DNA of 33,115 bases from Novosphingobium indicum. Its GTDB lineage: Bacteria > Pseudomonadota > Alphaproteobacteria > Sphingomonadales > Sphingomonadaceae. A model generated the notes under the pieces. The model was not told the DNA's origin, searched no databases, and worked only from the letters and a program-made list of their open reading frames with translations. A program made the position numbers and the translations under genes. This document shows positions 24,622 through 32,996 of the stretch, in pieces (position 1 is the first letter of the stretch; each line of letters opens with the position of its first letter). Where the stretch lies: NCBI RefSeq assembly GCF_014645195.1, contig NZ_BMLK01000034.1:1-33115 (forward strand), read 5' to 3'.

Positions 24622-25908
24622 TTAGTCCCACAAGACATGGAGGGCATCGGGGCCGCGCATGTTGAGGCCTCGGATCTCCGGCCTGGGATAACCGGGGTCG
24701 AACCGCAGGTTGGGCAGCGCGATTATCTCTTCCAGCGCCACTTCCATTTCGGTGAGTGCCATATGCATGCCCATGCACATATGCGGCCCGAAGCCAAAGC
24801 TCAACAATGGCCGCATCGGCCGTTTGAGCCACAGGCGATCCGGGTCCTCATAGACCTCGGGATCACGATTTGCAGATGCGATCGAGCATAGGACCGCAGT
24901 CCCCTTGGGGACTGTCATTCCACCAATTTCCATGTCCCGGGCGGCGATGCGCGCGACTGCCCCGGCGGTGGGATCGCGCCGCATCGTTTCAGTGACGGCC
25001 TTCGGGACCAGACTGCGATCCTGCCGAATTTCCTCAAGCACCTCGGGAGCTTCAAGCAACTGGACCATCATGTTGGCGAAGCTGCGCGTGGTCGTTTCCC
25101 CGGCAGCGAGCAGAAGCATGCGTATGAAATTCGCGATCTCCTCGTCGCTGAAGGCTTCGCCGTCATGCTCCGCCTGCATCATGTAGCCCAGGATGTCGTT
25201 ACGCATTTCGCCGCGTTCACGATATCCGCGGACGATCGGAAGCAACGTCTCATACATGGACTGGCCCGCGACCATGGATTGCGGAATCGTGATCTTTGCG
25301 ATTTCCGGATCGGTCTGCGGAGCGGCGACAACCTTGATCGCCCAACTCGCGAGATTTCCCAGCAAGTCCCCGTCATGCGGGAAGCCAAAATAAGCGTACA
25401 TGGCGCGGATCGGGAACGGCAGGGCGAATTCCCGCAGCAGATCGGCTTTCCCCCTCGGCTTGAGCTGGTTCACGAATTCGTGGACCACTACCGGCCTGAT
25501 GAGCGTATCCATAAGCTTGCGGATCTGGCTTCGCATGAACGGCTTTTGCAACGTTTTACGATATTTGGAGTGTTCTTCGCCATCCATTGCGGTGAGCAGC
25601 ATGTTGTCAACGGCCGCACCGAAGCCATCGCCGACGATGTAGCTCAACCAGTCGTCCGGGTTCATCAACACCGAATGGATATCGTTATAACGATACAGTG
25701 TAACCACGGGCCGGCCAGTCATCATGTAGTCGGCCATGCTGGGAATCTTGTTTTGCTGCAGCAGATCGCCATGCATGACCGGGCATTGCGCGCGTTTTTC
25801 CTCAAACATCGGGTAAGGGTTCGCCGGTGCCGACCCCGCATAGCCGTTCGTAACCAAAGAGTAGTCGGCAACCATCTGGTCGAGCATCGCGTCGTATTGA
25901 CTGGTCAT
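24622..25908 (-). CDS. Cytochrome P450
   Basis: This 428-residue soluble bacterial P450 inserts one oxygen atom into an unknown substrate. The I-helix oxygen-binding motif is AAGETTT (268-274), the ExxR motif is ETMR (307-310) and the heme-binding loop is FGFGPHMCMGMHM with the axial Cys at 378. The threonine pair in the I helix is intact. Start 25908 (MTSQYDAML) has an AGGACG site upstream; the frame runs to 25971. No ferredoxin or ferredoxin reductase gene lies in the window, so its redox partners must come from elsewhere. It is divergent from a flavin oxidoreductase, phosphotransferase and SDR set, probably of the same pathway. Confidence 0.95.
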   Translation of the reverse strand: MTSQYDAMLDQMVADYSLVTNGYAGSAPANPYPMFEEKRAQCPVMHGDLLQQNKIPSMADYMMTGRPVVTLYRYNDIHSVLMNPDDWLSYIVGDGFGAAVDNMLLTAMDGEEHSKYRKTLQKPFMRSQIRKLMDTLIRPVVVHEFVNQLKPRGKADLLREFALPFPIRAMYAYFGFPHDGDLLGNLASWAIKVVAAPQTDPEIAKITIPQSMVAGQSMYETLLPIVRGYRERGEMRNDILGYMMQAEHDGEAFSDEEIANFIRMLLLAAGETTTRSFANMMVQLLEAPEVLEEIRQDRSLVPKAVTETMRRDPTAGAVARIAARDMEIGGMTVPKGTAVLCSIASANRDPEVYEDPDRLWLKRPMRPLLSFGFGPHMCMGMHMALTEMEVALEEIIALPNLRFDPGYPRPEIRGLNMRGPDALHVLWD

Positions 25909-26257
25909 TTCGCGTCCTAATCTGCTCCCATTTTGGGGCGGGCCTCGTCTCGTGTCCGGGAAGTTCTCCAACTTTGCAGGACCATATTACTAAGAGAGGA
26001 ATTTGGTGAGGGTAAAGCGCAGGGAAATCCAAACGCCACCTATCCGACGATATGCGCACGGGCGTGTGGAATTATCCGCCCCCGCCCGTTGCATGCAGCA
26101 GAGGTCTGCAATCTGTATTTGGCACCCGCCCATCAGCGCCTGGAAGAAATATCACTCTTTTTGATGCCCGCACTTACCGAAAGACAGGCGCGCTCCGGCT
26201 TCACTTGGCGCGATATCGCCCGCGCCGTTTGCAAAGACATCATGGGATACGAACGCA
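25909..26257. other. Intergenic region between P450 and LLM oxidoreductase
   Basis: This 349-base divergent spacer should hold both promoters. I see no convincing palindrome and no paired -35/-10 boxes that I would commit to. A frame at 26164-26230 translates to SGFTWRDIARAV, which recalls the N-terminus of cyanase, but nothing else of that enzyme is present. No gene is supported. Confidence 0.5.
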
Positions 26258-27316
26258 ATGACCAAGCTTACCAATGCCACGGGCGGCGAGCGCCGCTGGT
26301 GGGGTGTGTTGCCCGTCCTTCCCGCCCCGGTGTTGGGTGGCATGGCAAAGCAGATGGAGCAGGTTGGCTTCGAAGGTTGCTTCTCGCTCCAGATTTACGG
26401 CCCACCTTTCGTGCCGATGGCCGCCGTTGCCGCCATGACCGACACGCTGAAGGTTTCAACCGGCATCGCCGTTGCGGGAACCCGCAGCCCGGTGGAAACC
26501 GCCTATGCAGCCATTGAGCTCGACACCATCAGCCAGGGCCGGTTTGTGCTTGGTCTCGGCACTTCGCTGCACAGCGCGCTGGAAGGCATCTATGGCGAGC
26601 CGCGCCGCAAATTGCTCACCCATTTGCGCGAGGTCGTGAAGATCGTCCGCTACGTCAACGCGAATGGCCACAAGGAAATGGTACCGCTGCATGGCGAATA
26701 TTACGACCTTGCATGGACCGAGAAAATGATGACGCCTCCGCCCGTGCGCGAGCACATTCCGATCTGGATTGCCGCGCTCAAGGACAAGCTGACCAGCTTG
26801 ACCCTGGAAATCGCCGATGGGCTGATGGTTCACGCATTGTGGACGGTGGATTACACAGTCCAGAAGAAGTCCTTCATCGAGGCGGAACTTGCCCGATTTG
26901 GGCGCAAGCGCGACGAAGTCGAAATCAACGCCTGGCCCTGGATCGCCATCAATGACGACAAGCAGCAGGCGATTGATGACAGCCGTGCGACCGTAGCCGG
27001 TTATGCCGGCTACAAGGAATACGAGAGCTTTTTCGATTCTATCGGCTTTGGCGATCTTGCCCGCGATTGCCAGCTCGCAGCGGGTGAACATGGCGATGTA
27101 TCCGGGGTGATCGACAAGGTCAGCGACGAGATGGTGCAGGCCTTCGTGAAGTGCGGCCCGGTCGATGATGTACTGGAACAGATTGAACCATTCTGGGGCG
27201 TCGTCGATTCGCTGTGCCCGATGACACCCTATCGCAACCTGTCCATGGAACAGCTCACCAGTTATAACGAAGGCCTGTTCCGCATGGTTGCGGAAGCAAA
27301 GCGCCGAGGCGGCTGA
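26258..27316 (+). CDS. LLM-class flavin-dependent oxidoreductase
   Basis: This 352-residue protein is of the luciferase-like monooxygenase fold (bacterial luciferase / F420 reductase superfamily). Landmarks are KVSTGIAVAGTRSPVETAYA (early strand and loop), ISQGRFVLGLGTSLHSALEG (the phosphate-binding GRF.LGLG block), PIWIAALKDKLTSL and EIADGLMVHALW. It resembles the TIGR03617-type actinobacterial F420-dependent oxidoreductases in general pattern. In a sphingomonad the cofactor is more likely FMN, but this cannot be read from the sequence. It opens the plus-strand side of the P450 cluster and could be a monooxygenase or a dehydrogenase. Confidence 0.88.
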   Translation: MTKLTNATGGERRWWGVLPVLPAPVLGGMAKQMEQVGFEGCFSLQIYGPPFVPMAAVAAMTDTLKVSTGIAVAGTRSPVETAYAAIELDTISQGRFVLGLGTSLHSALEGIYGEPRRKLLTHLREVVKIVRYVNANGHKEMVPLHGEYYDLAWTEKMMTPPPVREHIPIWIAALKDKLTSLTLEIADGLMVHALWTVDYTVQKKSFIEAELARFGRKRDEVEINAWPWIAINDDKQQAIDDSRATVAGYAGYKEYESFFDSIGFGDLARDCQLAAGEHGDVSGVIDKVSDEMVQAFVKCGPVDDVLEQIEPFWGVVDSLCPMTPYRNLSMEQLTSYNEGLFRMVAEAKRRGG

Positions 27317-27578
27317 TTGGACTGGGCGGACCGGTTTCGGAATGCGTCCGGCGATCTGGCCCGCCCGGTTGCGGATCGAAGCGGTCCGCGAAGGATTTGC
27401 ATGGTCGGCCTTACGCGGGCTGGTGTTTGCTCAAGCGCTGACCGTTAGTGCGTTCCCACGATACTGATCGGCTGAGTGCCTGAGATCTGCGGCGATGCGG
27501 GTCAATATTTGAGGCGCCATTCAGCCGATGATGGTCTTGCGTCCGATAACACGTTCAGAATTTGCAAGGAGTTTGAAA

Positions 27579-28730
27579 ATGGATCCTCAGGCGCCCGCCC
27601 TCTATCACAATCCGGTGATCGACCCCAATTGTGTGCCCCGTCCGTATCCGGCACGCACAGGCCATTTGCCGACGTCGATGAACGATGTCGACGCTGCTTG
27701 GCTCAGCAAGATGATGAGCTACAAATATCCGGGCGTCGAGGCCAGAAGCATGGAAACGGTTCAGCTTCTCAACAGCCATACAACGAAGTGGCGGATCAAG
27801 GTTGACTGGAACGATGCCGGGCAGGCCGCCGGGCTGCCTGCTCATCTGTGCATGAAGGCAAACTGGTCAGGCTCGTTCGACAATGTGGATATTCATGCGC
27901 TGGAAGCGCGGTTCTATCATTTCATGGCCAAGGAAATGAAAGTCCCCACCGCCAATTGCTACTACGCTGATTGGGACGACGACGGCACCGCGCACGGCCT
28001 CATCGTGCTTGAGGATCTCGTCCAGCGCGGCGGCAAGTTTGGCCATAGCACCGACGACAATGGCGTCGAAATGATCATGCAGACTCTTGAAGGCTTGGCC
28101 ACGCTGCATGGCAGTCTGTGGGGCAGCGACAAGATCAGCCCCGCCAACGCTCCATGGTTGCAGACGCAGATGGATACACCATGCGATTCCGATCAGGTGC
28201 GGATCATGTGGCAATGGATCGAGGCCAATCTGAAGGATCCAGCCTTCTGCGAGATTGCCCCGCAGCATTATCTCGACGATCCGCGCAAGGTGGAACGTGC
28301 CTTCGACCGGCTGGGCGAAATCGACCGCGCCTACGACGCGCCTTACTGCATCGTGCTGGGCGACTGCCATCAGGGCAACACTTATATCCTGCCCAGCGGC
28401 GAACGCTTGTGGCTCGACTGGCAGTTGGTCCGGCGTGGCAGGCCGTGGCGCGACCTCACCTATTTCGTGATCGGCGCCCTTACCATCGAAGAGCGTCGCA
28501 AACACCACAAGGACATTGTGAAGCAATATCGCGAATATCTTATCGCCACGGGTGCCTTGGGCGTGCCCAGCTTTGAGGAGGCCTGGGAACAAACCCGCCT
28601 GTTCACAATGTATGGCCTGCAAGCATGGGTCGCCAATCTCGATGCGTGGGGCCAGAACGGCGTACCCATGAATGAGCGCTTTTTTACGGCTGCGGAGGAT
28701 TATGGCACGTGGCAGCTTCTCGGAGAATGA
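27579..28730 (+). CDS. APH/ecdysteroid-kinase-like phosphotransferase
   Basis: This 383-residue protein has the kinase-like fold of small-molecule phosphotransferases. The catalytic loop is LGDCHQGNTY (a variant of HGDxHxxN, with Leu at the first His position), followed by the metal-binding WLDWQ. LIVLEDL matches the hinge segment of the N-lobe and KWRIKVDW the region of the ATP-binding Lys. Start 27579 (MDPQAPALY) has an AAGGAG site 6 bases upstream. The 262-base gap before it might hold its own promoter; the SDR gene begins 2 bases after its stop. It may phosphorylate a hydroxylated intermediate or confer resistance to an alcohol-bearing compound. The substrate is not inferable. Confidence 0.85.
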   Translation: MDPQAPALYHNPVIDPNCVPRPYPARTGHLPTSMNDVDAAWLSKMMSYKYPGVEARSMETVQLLNSHTTKWRIKVDWNDAGQAAGLPAHLCMKANWSGSFDNVDIHALEARFYHFMAKEMKVPTANCYYADWDDDGTAHGLIVLEDLVQRGGKFGHSTDDNGVEMIMQTLEGLATLHGSLWGSDKISPANAPWLQTQMDTPCDSDQVRIMWQWIEANLKDPAFCEIAPQHYLDDPRKVERAFDRLGEIDRAYDAPYCIVLGDCHQGNTYILPSGERLWLDWQLVRRGRPWRDLTYFVIGALTIEERRKHHKDIVKQYREYLIATGALGVPSFEEAWEQTRLFTMYGLQAWVANLDAWGQNGVPMNERFFTAAEDYGTWQLLGE

Positions 28731-28732
28731 CT

Positions 28733-29548
28733 ATGGGGCTGGTCAAAGGAAAATTCGCGATCGTGACTGGTGGCGGCGCCAATATCGGTGAGGCCTGCGG
28801 CAAAATGCTGGCATCGCACGGTGCATCGGTGGTCATCGCCGACATCAATCTCGACGGTGCGCGGCGCGTCGCCAGCGAAATCGGCGAAGCGGGCGGCACG
28901 GCCATCGCGCTCCAGGTTGATCTGGGTAACGAGGCCAGCGTTGCGGCGATGGCAGCCGCCGCCGCCGCAGAGTTCGGCAGAGTCGACATCCTTCACAACA
29001 ACGCCGCCAATACCGGCGCCGCGCAGATGACCCGCGACGGGGCCCTCACCGAAATGGAGCCAGAGGTCTGGGATGCCGCTTTCGACATCAACACGCGGGG
29101 TACCATGCTGGTCACCAAGCATGTCGTCCCGCACATGATCGCCGCCGGCGGTGGTTCGATCATCAATACCAGCTCGGGCGTATCGCTTCTAGGCGATGTC
29201 CTAAATCCGGCTTACAGCGCGTCCAAGGCAGCAGTGAACGCACTCACCCGCAACACGGCGGCACAATTCGGGCGCGCCAATATACGCTGCAACGCAATCC
29301 TTCCCGGCCTGGTCCTCAGTCCGGTTGCACGCGCGCAAATGACTGCCGAACAACTCGGCATGATCCAGCGTCATGTCCTATTGCCAAGAGAAAGCTCCGC
29401 CGACGATATCGCAGGGGCTGTGCTGTGGCTGGCATCTGACCTGTCTAGCTTCGTTACCGGACAGATCATTTCGGCCGATGGCGGCATTTGCCATCACCAG
29501 CCGCACTACGCCGACATGATGGACATGTTCGAAGCCGCTCAATCGTAA
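28733..29548 (+). CDS. Short-chain dehydrogenase/reductase
   Basis: This 271-residue classical SDR has the cofactor motif TGGGANIGEACG, the structural NNAA, the catalytic Ser in INTSSGVS and YSASKAAVNALTR with the Tyr-x3-Lys pair. The proline-glycine motif reads LPGLVLSPV. Asp at the end of the second strand (VVIADINLDGARR) suggests NAD(H) rather than NADP(H). ATG 28733 is preferred because its GGAG site is 7 bases upstream; ATG 28727, overlapping the previous stop, has its site too close. It probably oxidises an alcohol in the P450/LLM pathway. Confidence 0.93.
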   Translation: MGLVKGKFAIVTGGGANIGEACGKMLASHGASVVIADINLDGARRVASEIGEAGGTAIALQVDLGNEASVAAMAAAAAAEFGRVDILHNNAANTGAAQMTRDGALTEMEPEVWDAAFDINTRGTMLVTKHVVPHMIAAGGGSIINTSSGVSLLGDVLNPAYSASKAAVNALTRNTAAQFGRANIRCNAILPGLVLSPVARAQMTAEQLGMIQRHVLLPRESSADDIAGAVLWLASDLSSFVTGQIISADGGICHHQPHYADMMDMFEAAQS

Positions 29549-29802
29549 CCGGAAGGCTTCGGGTTTAACCCGGTAAGCCAACGACCAGCCTGCCATATGA
29601 TCGTGCTCGATCACGTACTCGCAGCCCTGTTATTGCTGTTCGAAGACGGTTCGCCGTTTAACAGCCTGCGGAAAAGGGCACGGCAGACCTATTCCTTGCT
29701 CCCGTTTTTACCGCTTCCAGCTGAGGCCTTCCGTCATACTGGGAGGCGGGCCTGCCAGGAGGGGGCACATTTCGCCAGCCCTTGGCGATGTGAGGCGCAG
29801 GG
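29549..29802. other. Gene-free spacer with a short palindrome
   Basis: CGGGTTTAACCCG (29560-29572) is a perfect 6-bp-arm hairpin 12 bases after the SDR stop and may help end that transcript, although no T-run follows. No coding region is supported in the rest. It probably contains worn insertion-sequence flank next to the IS5 remnant. Confidence 0.4.
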
Positions 29803-30025
29803 CTAGGCCGCTGCGAGCAGTTTTGGCAGCCTGACGAGGGCGTTGGCGGCGTGAAGGACCATCCGACGCGCTGCTGCACGCGTTGGCGGGTTTTGCGGAT
29901 AGTGCCGCAGGTCTGTGCCCATCCGAACACCTCCTTGATCCGCTTGCGGATTTTCTGGGAGAGGCCGTAGCCGGGATGGCGTGTCGTGTGCCCGTCGATG
30001 GCCCACCGCCGGCTGGAGCCTTGGC
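29803..30025 (-). pseudogene. IS5-family transposase C-terminal remnant
   Basis: On the minus strand the translation runs RRWAIDGHTTRHPGYGLSQK, then IRKRIKEVFGWAQTCGTIRK and, after a frameshift, AANALVRLPKLLAAA and a stop. This is the classical IS5-type ending, with the catalytic Glu in IKEVFGW (usually IEE.FGW). The upstream two-thirds of the transposase is absent and the reading frame is broken between GWSFT and AANALV. It is a dead fragment. Confidence 0.85.
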
Positions 30026-30308
30026 TCAGACCAACAGGGCTTCAAGGTTCTGTCCCGACGATAGGTCGTCAGGCGGACTTGTGGCTGGATGATCCGATGG
30101 CGCCGATTTGTCCGTACTGCGATAAGCGCATCGACGTCTCGCAGGCCATGATACTCGTCGGCATGGGTGGCAATCTCCTACGCCGAAATGCTCACCTCTG
30201 ATTTTCCAAATGGACGCTGAGGATATAATGCAGATGGCCTTGTGATTCCCGATATCTTGCTGGGAAACATTTCGTTGCCTGGTAATAACAAGCACGGTAG
30301 CGGAATTC
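30026..30308. other. Gene-free spacer before the LysR gene end
   Basis: No supported gene is present. A 34-codon plus-strand frame at about 30097-30200 has one CxxC pair (ICPYCDK) but only a weak ribosome site and no second pair, so I do not call it. The segment lies between the IS5 remnant and the end of the lysR gene. Confidence 0.4.
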
Positions 30309-31208
30309 CTACCGCCGCCCAAGCAGCTTGTTCGCCCCCCCGCCTTCAAGCAACTCCCGCAGCCACGAACCAAAAGCCGTCACTTTGGCGAGTTGCTGCG
30401 TGTCCTTGTGTGTTACGAGCCAGAGACTCCGGGTCAGTTCCACTTCGGACAGCACTCGCCTCAGTTTCGATGATGAGTCCCCAATGAAACACGGCAAAAT
30501 GCCAATCCCTCCACCACTCGCAAGCATTGCGAACTGGGCATTGATACTTGTCGATCGAAGTGCCACCCGACACTCAGGGTGAATTTCCTCAGCGTAACGC
30601 AACTCAGGCGCTGTCAAAAGGTCAGGAATATACCCGACAAGATGGTGAGTGCTTAGTTCTGTTACAGAACGCGGTGTAGCAAAACGTGCAAGATAACTTC
30701 GCCCGGCATACAGCCCGAGCTTGTAGGGTGCCAGCTTTGTAGCCACCAGTGGACCAGCCTGGGGACGAGATAGGAACACCGCAACATCCGCTTCCCGGCG
30801 AGAAAGATTTAGATAGTTGCTGCTTGCGACAAGATCGACAGTCACGTTGGGGTAACGCGCTGAAAATTCTTGCAACCGCGACGCAAGAAACCATGTTCCG
30901 AAGCCTTCGGAGACGCTTATCCGCAATGTTCCCGCCGGGCCCTCCCGGCTTCTGGCCGGTACTGCAATATGTCCGGCTGCGATGGACATTGCCTCGACAT
31001 GCGCGAACAGGGCTTCGCCGGCTTCCGTGAGGATTTGCCCTTCTCTTGTCTGCTCAAACAAGGTTTGGCCTAAACGTGCCTCCAGTCGGCGTAACCGCCG
31101 GCCAATCGTTGTCGCATCGACACCCATGTATCGTGCAGCCCGGCCGATCTGGCCTTGGTGCGCGATAGCCAGAAATGTCTGGTAGTCGTTCCAGTCAGGT
31201 GTCTGCAT
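30309..31208 (-). CDS. LysR-family transcriptional regulator
   Basis: This 299-residue regulator has the N-terminal winged helix (WNDYQTFLAIAHQGQIGRAARY, with the recognition segment DATTIGRRLRRLEARLGQTLFE) and a LysR substrate-binding domain from about residue 90 (GTLRISVSEGFGTWFLASRL). The length is normal for the family with start 31208; the frame is open to 31310 but that would add 34 residues ahead of the conserved start. It is divergent from the aldehyde dehydrogenase gene with a 123-base gap and probably controls it in response to a pathway metabolite. Confidence 0.92.
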   Translation of the reverse strand: MQTPDWNDYQTFLAIAHQGQIGRAARYMGVDATTIGRRLRRLEARLGQTLFEQTREGQILTEAGEALFAHVEAMSIAAGHIAVPARSREGPAGTLRISVSEGFGTWFLASRLQEFSARYPNVTVDLVASSNYLNLSRREADVAVFLSRPQAGPLVATKLAPYKLGLYAGRSYLARFATPRSVTELSTHHLVGYIPDLLTAPELRYAEEIHPECRVALRSTSINAQFAMLASGGGIGILPCFIGDSSSKLRRVLSEVELTRSLWLVTHKDTQQLAKVTAFGSWLRELLEGGGANKLLGRR

Positions 31209-31273
31209 AATTGCAGGCAATGGTGGCAAAAATACTGTTTGCCTGCAAGCTCGCAAGCTATTTATCAGGCCGT

Positions 31274-31289
31274 TTAATCGAGCGATTAA
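31274..31289. promoter_or_regulatory. Palindromic operator between lysR and the aldehyde dehydrogenase gene
   Basis: TTAATCG-AG-CGATTAA is a perfect 16-bp palindrome, placed immediately before a TTGACA box (31290-31295) that points to the aldehyde dehydrogenase gene. LysR regulators usually bind T-N11-A palindromes just upstream of the target promoter; this one is T-N12-A at its second pair. The position suits activation of the dehydrogenase and autoregulation. Confidence 0.6.
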
Positions 31290-31331
31290 TTGACAACCAA
31301 TCGCACTCATCCGGGTTAGAGGATATCATGT

Positions 31332-32756
31332 ATGGCCACCGCTGAACTCGTAGCAGAAACCCCCGTTACCGCTGAAGTCGCGGAACTGGTTGCCCGCTCG
31401 CGCGCGGCGCAGCAGCAGATCGAGAACGCGACCCAGGAGCAGGTCGATACCTGGATCAAGGGCATGGTCTATGCCGTCTGCAAGCCGGGCATGGACGAAG
31501 AGATCGCGCGTGAGACCGTCGAGGAAACGCAGCTTGGCAACTATGAGGGCAAGTTCAAGAAGATCTCGGTCAAGACCCGTGCTACGCTGATGGACATCAT
31601 CCACGACAAGTCGGTGGGCGTGATCGAAGAAGACCGCGAGCGCAACCTCGTGAAGATTGCCAAGCCGGTGGGCGTGATCGGTGCCCTGTCGCCTTCGACC
31701 AACCCCGAGGCGACCCCGGTCATCAAGGCGATCAGCGCCGTTAAGGGCCGCAACTCGATCATTATCTGCCCGCACCCGCGCGCCAAGTTCATCAACGCCA
31801 AGATCTGCAACCTGATGCGCGACGCGCTGGTCAAGATGGGTGCCCCCGCCGACCTCGTGATCCCGATCGAGCAGCCCTCGGTCGAGAAGACCAACGAAGT
31901 CATGAAGCAGTGCGATCGCATCCTCGCCACCGGCGGCACGCCGATGGTGAAGGCTGCCTACTCGTCGGGCACCCCGGCGCTTGGCGTGGGCGTCGGCAAT
32001 GCCGTCATTACTGTTGACGACACGGCCGACCTCGATGACGCGGCAGCCAAGATCCTGTTGTCCAAGACGCTCGACTATGCGGCTTCGTGCTCTTCCGACA
32101 ACGCCGTGATCCTGCTCGACGCGATCTACGACAAGATGCTGGCCAAGCTGCAGGAAAAGGGCGGCTACATCATTGAGGGCGAGGACAAGACCAAGCTGCA
32201 GAACGCCATCTGGGAAGACGGCGAGCACATCAATGCCAAGGTTGTTGCCCAGTCGCCGCAGTTCATTGCCGACTACGCCGGCTTCACGATCCCCGAAGGT
32301 ACGAATTTCTTCATCGTTCCCGAAACCGGGCACGGCAAGGAACACCCGTTCTCAGGCGAGAAGATGACCGTCACCATGGCGCTCTACCGTGCCAAGGACC
32401 TCGACGAGGCGATCGAGCTGACCAATGCGATCCAGGCCTACCAGGGCCAGGGCCACTCCTGCGGTATCTATTCGCAGTCCGACGAGAACATCATGAAGCT
32501 GGCCATGCACACCAAAACCAGCCGCGTGATGGTCAACCAGCCGCAGTCGGCCTCGAACTCGGGCAACCTGTGGAACGGCATGCGCCAGACCTTCTCGCTG
32601 GGCTGTGGTTCGTGGGGCGGCAACGCCACCAACAACAACGTTACCTGGCGCGATCTCATCAACGAGACCTGGGTCTCCAAGCCGCTGCCCGAACACAAGA
32701 AGATTCCCTCGGACGAGGAACTGTTCGGCAAGGACATCATCGAACTGGTCGGCTGA
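31332..32756 (+). CDS. CoA-acylating aldehyde dehydrogenase
   Basis: This 474-residue member of the aldehyde dehydrogenase superfamily belongs to the acylating branch (EutE/AdhE-N/SauS-like), oxidising an aldehyde to its acyl-CoA with NAD+. Landmarks are KPVGVIGALSPSTNPEATP, the cofactor loop ILATGGTPMVKAAYSSGTPA and the catalytic Cys253 in DYAASCSSDNAV. The overall pattern resembles sulfoacetaldehyde dehydrogenase (acylating), but acetaldehyde or another short aldehyde is equally possible. An AGAGGA site stands 9 bases before ATG 31332. Codon use is strongly GC-ending and regular, which suggests high expression. The downstream gene was an acyl-CoA dehydrogenase, so an acyl-CoA catabolic unit may have existed here. 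Confidence 0.9.
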   Translation: MATAELVAETPVTAEVAELVARSRAAQQQIENATQEQVDTWIKGMVYAVCKPGMDEEIARETVEETQLGNYEGKFKKISVKTRATLMDIIHDKSVGVIEEDRERNLVKIAKPVGVIGALSPSTNPEATPVIKAISAVKGRNSIIICPHPRAKFINAKICNLMRDALVKMGAPADLVIPIEQPSVEKTNEVMKQCDRILATGGTPMVKAAYSSGTPALGVGVGNAVITVDDTADLDDAAAKILLSKTLDYAASCSSDNAVILLDAIYDKMLAKLQEKGGYIIEGEDKTKLQNAIWEDGEHINAKVVAQSPQFIADYAGFTIPEGTNFFIVPETGHGKEHPFSGEKMTVTMALYRAKDLDEAIELTNAIQAYQGQGHSCGIYSQSDENIMKLAMHTKTSRVMVNQPQSASNSGNLWNGMRQTFSLGCGSWGGNATNNNVTWRDLINETWVSKPLPEHKKIPSDEELFGKDIIELVG

Positions 32757-32773
32757 TTTTTGCAACCCACCTA

Positions 32774-32811
32774 GCGAGACCAGCTTTCTCTCCCGCTGGT
32801 CTCGCATTTTT
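32774..32811 (+). terminator. Rho-independent terminator
   Basis: GCGAGACCAG (32774-32783) pairs perfectly with CTGGTCTCGC (32796-32805) across a 12-base loop, followed by ATTTTT. It begins 17 bases after the aldehyde dehydrogenase stop and should end that transcript efficiently. Confidence 0.9.
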
Positions 32812-32996
32812 AAATAAATGATTAATTATGACGCACAACATATGAAATTAAAAAACTTTTTATTGTATGTAAATTTCCAATACTTTTAATAAAGTAGATA
32901 TAATTTTAATGATTATATCGTGATTTAATTTTCGTGATACATACATATTCCATATTTAATTGAACTTTTAGACGAAAATTCAACAACGAGGCTGAG
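32812..32996 (+). other. AT-rich upstream region of the acyl-CoA dehydrogenase remnant
   Basis: About 180 bases are strikingly AT-rich in an otherwise GC-rich window. They contain many TATAAT-like and A/T tracts but no ORF. A GAGG site lies just before the ATG at 32997. It is probably the promoter region of the now broken downstream gene, or an AT-rich silencer/curved-DNA element. Confidence 0.6.

Noticed and set aside
26164..26257. Cyanase-like N-terminal peptide (SGFTWRDIARAV) ahead of the LLM gene
   Set aside because: Only about a dozen residues resemble cyanase, no downstream cyanase sequence exists and there is no ribosome site, so chance is more likely.
29597..29806. 69-codon plus-strand ORF after the SDR
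   Set aside because: No ribosome site or family resemblance, and it runs into the IS5 remnant.
30097..30200. Short plus-strand ORF with one CxxC pair
   Set aside because: Only a single CxxC pair, weak ribosome site and location in insertion-sequence debris; not enough for a zinc-ribbon protein.
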